Shown here piece after piece: positions 6,056-8,969 of a stretch of 8,969 nt of DNA. This stretch comes from Coriobacteriales bacterium. Lineage in GTDB: Bacteria > Actinomycetota > Coriobacteriia > Coriobacteriales > UBA8131. Below the pieces are notes generated by a model. That model searched no databases. It saw only the letters and a list, made by a program, of their open reading frames with translations, and was not told where the DNA came from. Position numbers and translations under genes: made by a program. The stretch is from contig JAISUQ010000184.1 of NCBI GenBank assembly GCA_031272005.1, forward strand, positions 1 to 8,969. The letters run 5' to 3'. Numbering within the stretch: the stretch's first letter is position 1; each line of letters begins with the position of its first letter.

Positions 6056-7480
6056 TCAGATGCTGACGACCCCCAGGCCATTCAGTATAGAGGATATCAG
6101 GATAATCAGCAAAAACAGCGGCGCCACCCAGCGAATCATCACCTTGAACAGGCCTTCGGAGGCGAAGCGTGCCGACTTGGTGGCCTTGACCTCGTCGATG
6201 ACCACATCCGGACCGCGCCACCAGCCCACGAACAGGCAGACCAGCAGGGCCACCAGCGGCATCAGCACGCTGTTGGAGATGAAGTCCATGACATCGAGGA
6301 TGCTCATCTGGGCGGCGCCGATGGTCAGGGTGGCCGCGCCCCAGTCGGAGAAGCCCAGGGTGGGCGGGATGGCCAGCAACAGGATTACCACAAACACCGC
6401 CAACGCCGCCTTGCGTCGACTGAGCCCGAAGCGGTCCATGGCAAAGGAGACGACCGTCTCCGCCAAAGAGATGGCCGAGGTCAGCGCGGCGAAGAAGACG
6501 GCGAAGAAGAATACCGCCCCCAGCACCGTGGCAAAGCCGGTCTGGGCAAAGACCTGCGGCAGGGTGATGAACAGCAACCCCGGCCCGGCCTGCCGCGCGC
6601 CCTCCACGCCGGAGAAGGCAAAGACCGCCGGGATGATCATCAGACCGCAGATGAAGGCCAGGGCGGTATCGGCAATCTCGATCTGGCGCACCGACTTCTC
6701 GATGTCGGTGTCGCGTGAGGTGTAGGAACCGTAGGTGATCATGATGCCCATGGCCAGCGACAGCGAGAAGAACATCTGCCCCATCGCCGCCACCACCGTG
6801 GCGATGCTGATGTCTGAGAGATGCGGGATGATGTAGTAGGCCAGGCCATCCAGGGCGCCGGGGATGGTCAGGGCATAGATGGATATACCGATGGTGAACA
6901 GCAGCAGCATCGGCATTACCACACCGTTGAGCTTCTCGATGCCCTTCTCCACACCCAGGCCCACCACCAGCATCACCAGCACCACGAACAGCGCCGTCCA
7001 GCCCAGAGGCTCCCCCGAGGTGGCGATGAACCCGGAGAAGAAGCCGCCGCCATCGGCAGTGGCTGCTCCCCCGCCGCTGAGGTAGGTGAACAGATACTTG
7101 CTGATCCAACCGCCGATGACGCAGTAGTATGGTGTGATGATCACCGGCACCAAAGCGGTCAGTACGCCGATGGCCGCGTAACGCTGGCCAAAGGAGCGAA
7201 AGGCGTCGATGGCCGATTTACCGGTGCGCCGGCCGATGGCAATCTCGGCGACCATCAAGGTGAAGCCGAAAGTCACCACCAGCAGCAGATAGACCAATAG
7301 GAAGGCACCGCCACCGTATTTTGCCGCCAGCGAAGGGAAGCGCCAGAGATTGCCCAGCCCAATGGCCGAGGCCGCCGCCGCCAGGATGAAGGTAAAGCGA
7401 TTGGAGAACAGCGTAACGTGCTTACGTTGACTTTTGTGATGTTGCTCGACGCCCGTCGAATCATGGTTCGTGTTGCTCAT
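6056..7480 (-). CDS. Sodium-dependent amino acid transporter, NSS (SNF) family
   Basis: This is a LeuT-fold inner membrane symporter that imports an amino acid or related compound with Na+. The 474-residue protein has the family's signature first helix, ASAIGLGNLWRFP (37-49), with N44 matching LeuT N27 of the Na1 site, followed by GGGAFLLVYL (56-65). The unwound sixth helix is MFFSLSLAMGIMITYGSY (236-253). The seventh helix has D271 where LeuT has N286; an aspartate here is known in other bacterial members such as Tyt1 and is thought to replace chloride. I count 11 membrane segments, the common bacterial number, the last at about 450-467. The substrate cannot be read from sequence; Leu, Trp, Tyr or other hydrophobic amino acids are usual. 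Start ATG at 7480 has no good ribosome binding site but a promoter -10 box lies 8 bases upstream, implying leaderless translation. The PstS-like gene starts 27 bases after its stop. Confidence 0.94.
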   Translation of the reverse strand: MSNTNHDSTGVEQHHKSQRKHVTLFSNRFTFILAAAASAIGLGNLWRFPSLAAKYGGGAFLLVYLLLVVTFGFTLMVAEIAIGRRTGKSAIDAFRSFGQRYAAIGVLTALVPVIITPYYCVIGGWISKYLFTYLSGGGAATADGGGFFSGFIATSGEPLGWTALFVVLVMLVVGLGVEKGIEKLNGVVMPMLLLFTIGISIYALTIPGALDGLAYYIIPHLSDISIATVVAAMGQMFFSLSLAMGIMITYGSYTSRDTDIEKSVRQIEIADTALAFICGLMIIPAVFAFSGVEGARQAGPGLLFITLPQVFAQTGFATVLGAVFFFAVFFAALTSAISLAETVVSFAMDRFGLSRRKAALAVFVVILLLAIPPTLGFSDWGAATLTIGAAQMSILDVMDFISNSVLMPLVALLVCLFVGWWRGPDVVIDEVKATKSARFASEGLFKVMIRWVAPLFLLIILISSILNGLGVVSI

Positions 7481-7488
7481 AACTCAGC

Positions 7489-7517
7489 ATTATACCCCTA
7501 ACTGCCCTCGCCGTCAG
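7489..7517 (-). promoter_or_regulatory. Promoter of the NSS transporter gene (leaderless start)
   Basis: A perfect TATAAT (7489-7494) is preceded, at a 17-base spacer, by CTGACG (7512-7517), four of six matches to TTGACA. The predicted start of transcription is near 7482, about 2 bases before the ATG at 7480. This explains the absence of a Shine-Dalgarno sequence. The region between azlD and this gene holds no evident terminator, so read-through from azlCD is also possible. Confidence 0.65.
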
Positions 7518-7519
7518 GC

Positions 7520-7549
7520 TCCCATGCATGCTGGTTCCCATGCATGCTG
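7520..7549. repeat. Direct repeat pair (14-base units, 16-base period) upstream of the NSS promoter
   Basis: TCCCATGCATGCTG occurs twice, at 7520-7533 and 7536-7549, with no mismatch. Each copy contains the palindromic core CATGCATG/GCATGC. The pair directly abuts the -35 box of the NSS promoter on its upstream side, a usual place for an activator. The function is unknown; a chance local duplication is the alternative. Confidence 0.6.
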
Positions 7550-7570
7550 CCTCAGTGCTGGTGCCTCGGC

Positions 7571-7590
7571 GGCTGTTCATGGCTGTTCAG
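7571..7590. repeat. Short tandem duplication at the azlD stop codon
   Basis: GGCTGTTCA occurs twice with a 10-base period. The second copy contains the azlD stop codon, and the first would lie just beyond it. It looks like a local slippage duplication at the gene end, with no evident function. Confidence 0.45.
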
Positions 7591-7916
7591 AGCGGGATCA
7601 GCATCAATAAACCGAATGTGGCGACGCCGGCCACGATGCACCAGAGCAGGGAGCGGGTTTTGCGGGCTATGACGACTACCGGGATGGCGGCCAGCAGGGG
7701 AATCAAGATGGGCCATGGTTCGGCCTCGGCCGCCGGCAGGGTGAGCAGGTCGTTGGCCACCAGGGCGGCGAAGGCGGCGGGCGGGATGTAGCCCAAGGCC
7801 TGCTCCAGGCGCTCGGGTAACTGGCGACCTTTGAGCACGAACAGCGGCAGTACCCGGCAGGCCAGCATCGTGGCCATGCAACAGGCCAGGATGATCAGGA
7901 AGGAGGCCCAACTCAT
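7587..7916 (-). CDS. azlD: Branched-chain amino acid exporter small subunit, AzlD family
   Basis: This is the small membrane partner of AzlC; together they export branched-chain amino acids (and, in Bacillus, 4-azaleucine), as BrnE does with BrnF in Corynebacterium. The 109-residue product has the usual AzlD length and four hydrophobic segments (about 4-23, 43-60, 68-84, 91-108). It also has the family pattern of an Arg-Val-Leu-Pro (21-24) after the first helix and LGYIPPAAFAALV (41-53). The ATG at 7916 overlaps the azlC stop in ATGA, indicating translational coupling. A longer frame to 8246 is open but its extra residues come from azlC read in another frame and do not resemble a protein family. 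Confidence 0.9.
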   Translation of the reverse strand: MSWASFLIILACCMATMLACRVLPLFVLKGRQLPERLEQALGYIPPAAFAALVANDLLTLPAAEAEPWPILIPLLAAIPVVVIARKTRSLLWCIVAGVATFGLLMLIPL

Positions 7917-8635
7917 GGCGTACCGTCCTGCTCGCGCTGATGCTGGCTCAGGCTGACCAGCATGGCGGCGGCGATGCCAGTCAGGGCGCCGATGATGATG
8001 GCCGGGCCCGCAAGCCCCGCGAGCTTGCAGAGCAGCACGGCGACTGCGGCGGTCAGGGCAGCCACCACAGTCGGCCGGGTGAAGCGCTGAGCGAACAGCA
8101 GACAGATGAAGATGCTGGTCATGGCAAAGGAAGCCAGGGCCACCGGGACCTGCAGCAGTGAGCCCAGCCAGGCGCCCAGCAGGCAGGACAGCGTCCAGGA
8201 GCTGAGTGAGAACAGGTTGACCGCAGTCGCCTGGCGCACGGTCCACCCGGCCTTGGGGTCGTCGAAGCGGGCCAGGTTGATGCCGAAGCTCTCGTCGGTG
8301 ACCGTGGCGGCAAACAGCAGCGACAGACGCTTGCCCACACCTTCGGCATAGCGCGACAGCGAGGCAGAATAGAGTATCTGGCGCATGTTCACCAGCGAGA
8401 CGCTGGCGATTATCGAGCCCAACGGCACCCCCGCCAGCCAGAGATTGGGAATCAGGTACTGCCCGGCACCGGAGTAGAACAGCAGGCTCATCAGCGCAAT
8501 CTGCACCAGGCTCATGCCGGCCTGTACGCCGAGGATACCGCAGGGGATACCTAAGACCACGTAGCCCAGGACTATCGGCAACGCCGCGGTAAAGGCTGTT
8601 TTCAATGCCGTGGAGAGGTGCCTGGAGTTGCTCAT
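7913..8635 (-). CDS. azlC: Branched-chain amino acid exporter large subunit, AzlC family
   Basis: This integral membrane protein is the main subunit of the AzlCD (LIV-E) branched-chain amino acid exporter. The 240-residue protein has the expected length and hallmarks: GYVVLGIPCGILGVQAG (24-40), FYSGAGQYL (53-61), NMRQILYSASL (83-93) and TDESFGI (113-119), followed by a repeat of hydrophobic helices to about 229. The start ATG at 8635 overlaps the thpR stop in ATGA, and its own stop overlaps the azlD start in the same way, so the three genes are coupled. A GGAG lies about 11 bases upstream of the ATG. Export of leucine, isoleucine, valine or methionine is expected from the family; the exact substrate is inference. 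No adjacent regulator such as Lrp or AzlB is in the window. Confidence 0.94.
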   Translation of the reverse strand: MSNSRHLSTALKTAFTAALPIVLGYVVLGIPCGILGVQAGMSLVQIALMSLLFYSGAGQYLIPNLWLAGVPLGSIIASVSLVNMRQILYSASLSRYAEGVGKRLSLLFAATVTDESFGINLARFDDPKAGWTVRQATAVNLFSLSSWTLSCLLGAWLGSLLQVPVALASFAMTSIFICLLFAQRFTRPTVVAALTAAVAVLLCKLAGLAGPAIIIGALTGIAAAMLVSLSQHQREQDGTP

Positions 8636-8969
8636 ACCCGAGCTAACTCCGTATAGACCATGCGATCGCCCTTGTGCTGGGAGCGCATCAGTGAGATGCC
8701 CGGGACGGTGAATTCACAGCTCGGCACCTCCAGCAGGACGGGACCGCTGCTGTGCACGCCGCGGGCCAGGGTGATGTGCGGTTGGAACTCCCGGCGCTGG
8801 ATGGCCAGGCCAATCTGGCGTAAAGCCTCGGCCAGGGCGCCGGCCAGCACGACCAACTCGGGATCGGCCTGGACCCCCACCCACCAGGTATGGCCATGCT
8901 TCTGCCTGAAGCTGCCGATGCCCTCCAGGGCGATGCTGATCGGGTCGGAGCCGTGCAGCGCACAGACTT
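8632..8969 (-). CDS. thpR: RNA 2',3'-cyclic phosphodiesterase (2'-5' RNA ligase family), 5' end outside the window
   Basis: The C-terminal 111 codons of a 2H-phosphoesterase are present; the frame stays open to the window edge, so the N-terminus with the first HxT motif is missing. The second motif, PHITLAR, is clear, with its His and Thr codons at 8776-8778 and 8770-8772. It is preceded by the typical SFRQKHGHTWWVGV stretch and an amphipathic helix rich in Leu and Ala. The end (SLMRSQHKGDRMVYTEL) matches the usual 'L..S.....G..Y..L' finish of ThpR. The family hydrolyses RNA 2',3'-cyclic phosphates and can act as a 2'-5' RNA ligase in vitro; the cellular role is unclear. The stop overlaps the azlC start by 4 bases. 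Whether that link is functional or only an operon accident is unknown. Confidence 0.85.
   Translation of the reverse strand, partial: VCALHGSDPISIALEGIGSFRQKHGHTWWVGVQADPELVVLAGALAEALRQIGLAIQRREFQPHITLARGVHSSGPVLLEVPSCEFTVPGISLMRSQHKGDRMVYTELARV

Noticed and set aside
7917..8246. Long N-terminal extension of azlD
   Set aside because: The added residues are azlC in another frame; ATG at 7916 gives a family-length AzlD with the usual ATGA overlap.

Overview
The window is a bacterial chromosome segment, GC-rich (roughly 60% by eye), with every supported gene on the minus strand. In transcription order, from high to low coordinates, it reads: 3' part of thpR, azlC, azlD, an NSS-family Na+/amino-acid symporter, a membrane-anchored PstS-like binding protein, uppP, a leucine-rich leader peptide with an attenuator, leuA, leuC, and the first codons of leuD. 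I see no mobile element, RNA gene, CRISPR array or phage feature. The taxon cannot be fixed from this sequence. The type of LeuC and the polytopic PstS-like protein would suit a Chloroflexota-like or Firmicutes-like bacterium, but this is a weak inference.

Region 7587-8969 is a tight unit. thpR (RNA 2',3'-cyclic phosphodiesterase) overlaps azlC, and azlC overlaps azlD, each through a 4-base ATGA, so the three are probably translationally coupled. AzlC and AzlD form a branched-chain amino acid exporter. A 106-base spacer follows. It carries two short direct repeats and a good promoter whose predicted start lies about 2 bases before the ATG of the NSS transporter, which predicts a leaderless mRNA. 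The NSS gene is followed 27 bases later by a 615-residue protein with five or six membrane segments, a phosphate-binding-protein-like domain and a Ser/Asn/Thr tail encoded by a 9-base tandem repeat. uppP (undecaprenyl-diphosphatase) follows after 72 bases.

Region 2922-3190 is the most informative non-coding part. A TTGACA box overlaps the uppP stop codon. It is followed by a perfect 14-base palindrome, a 31-codon reading frame with eight Leu codons, a hairpin covering its CTG-CTG-CTG run, and an intrinsic terminator 44 bases before leuA. The 3' arm of the Leu-codon hairpin can pair with the 5' arm of the terminator. This is the layout of a ribosome-mediated leucine attenuator.

Region 1-2921 is a leucine biosynthesis operon: leuA (2-isopropylmalate synthase), leuC (isopropylmalate isomerase large subunit) and the start of leuD (small subunit). 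Taken together, the window links leucine synthesis under attenuation control with branched-chain amino acid export and a sodium-coupled amino acid importer. The grouping into one physiological theme is inference. No stretch over 300 bases lacks a gene; the longest gap, 263 bases before leuA, is filled by the leader.
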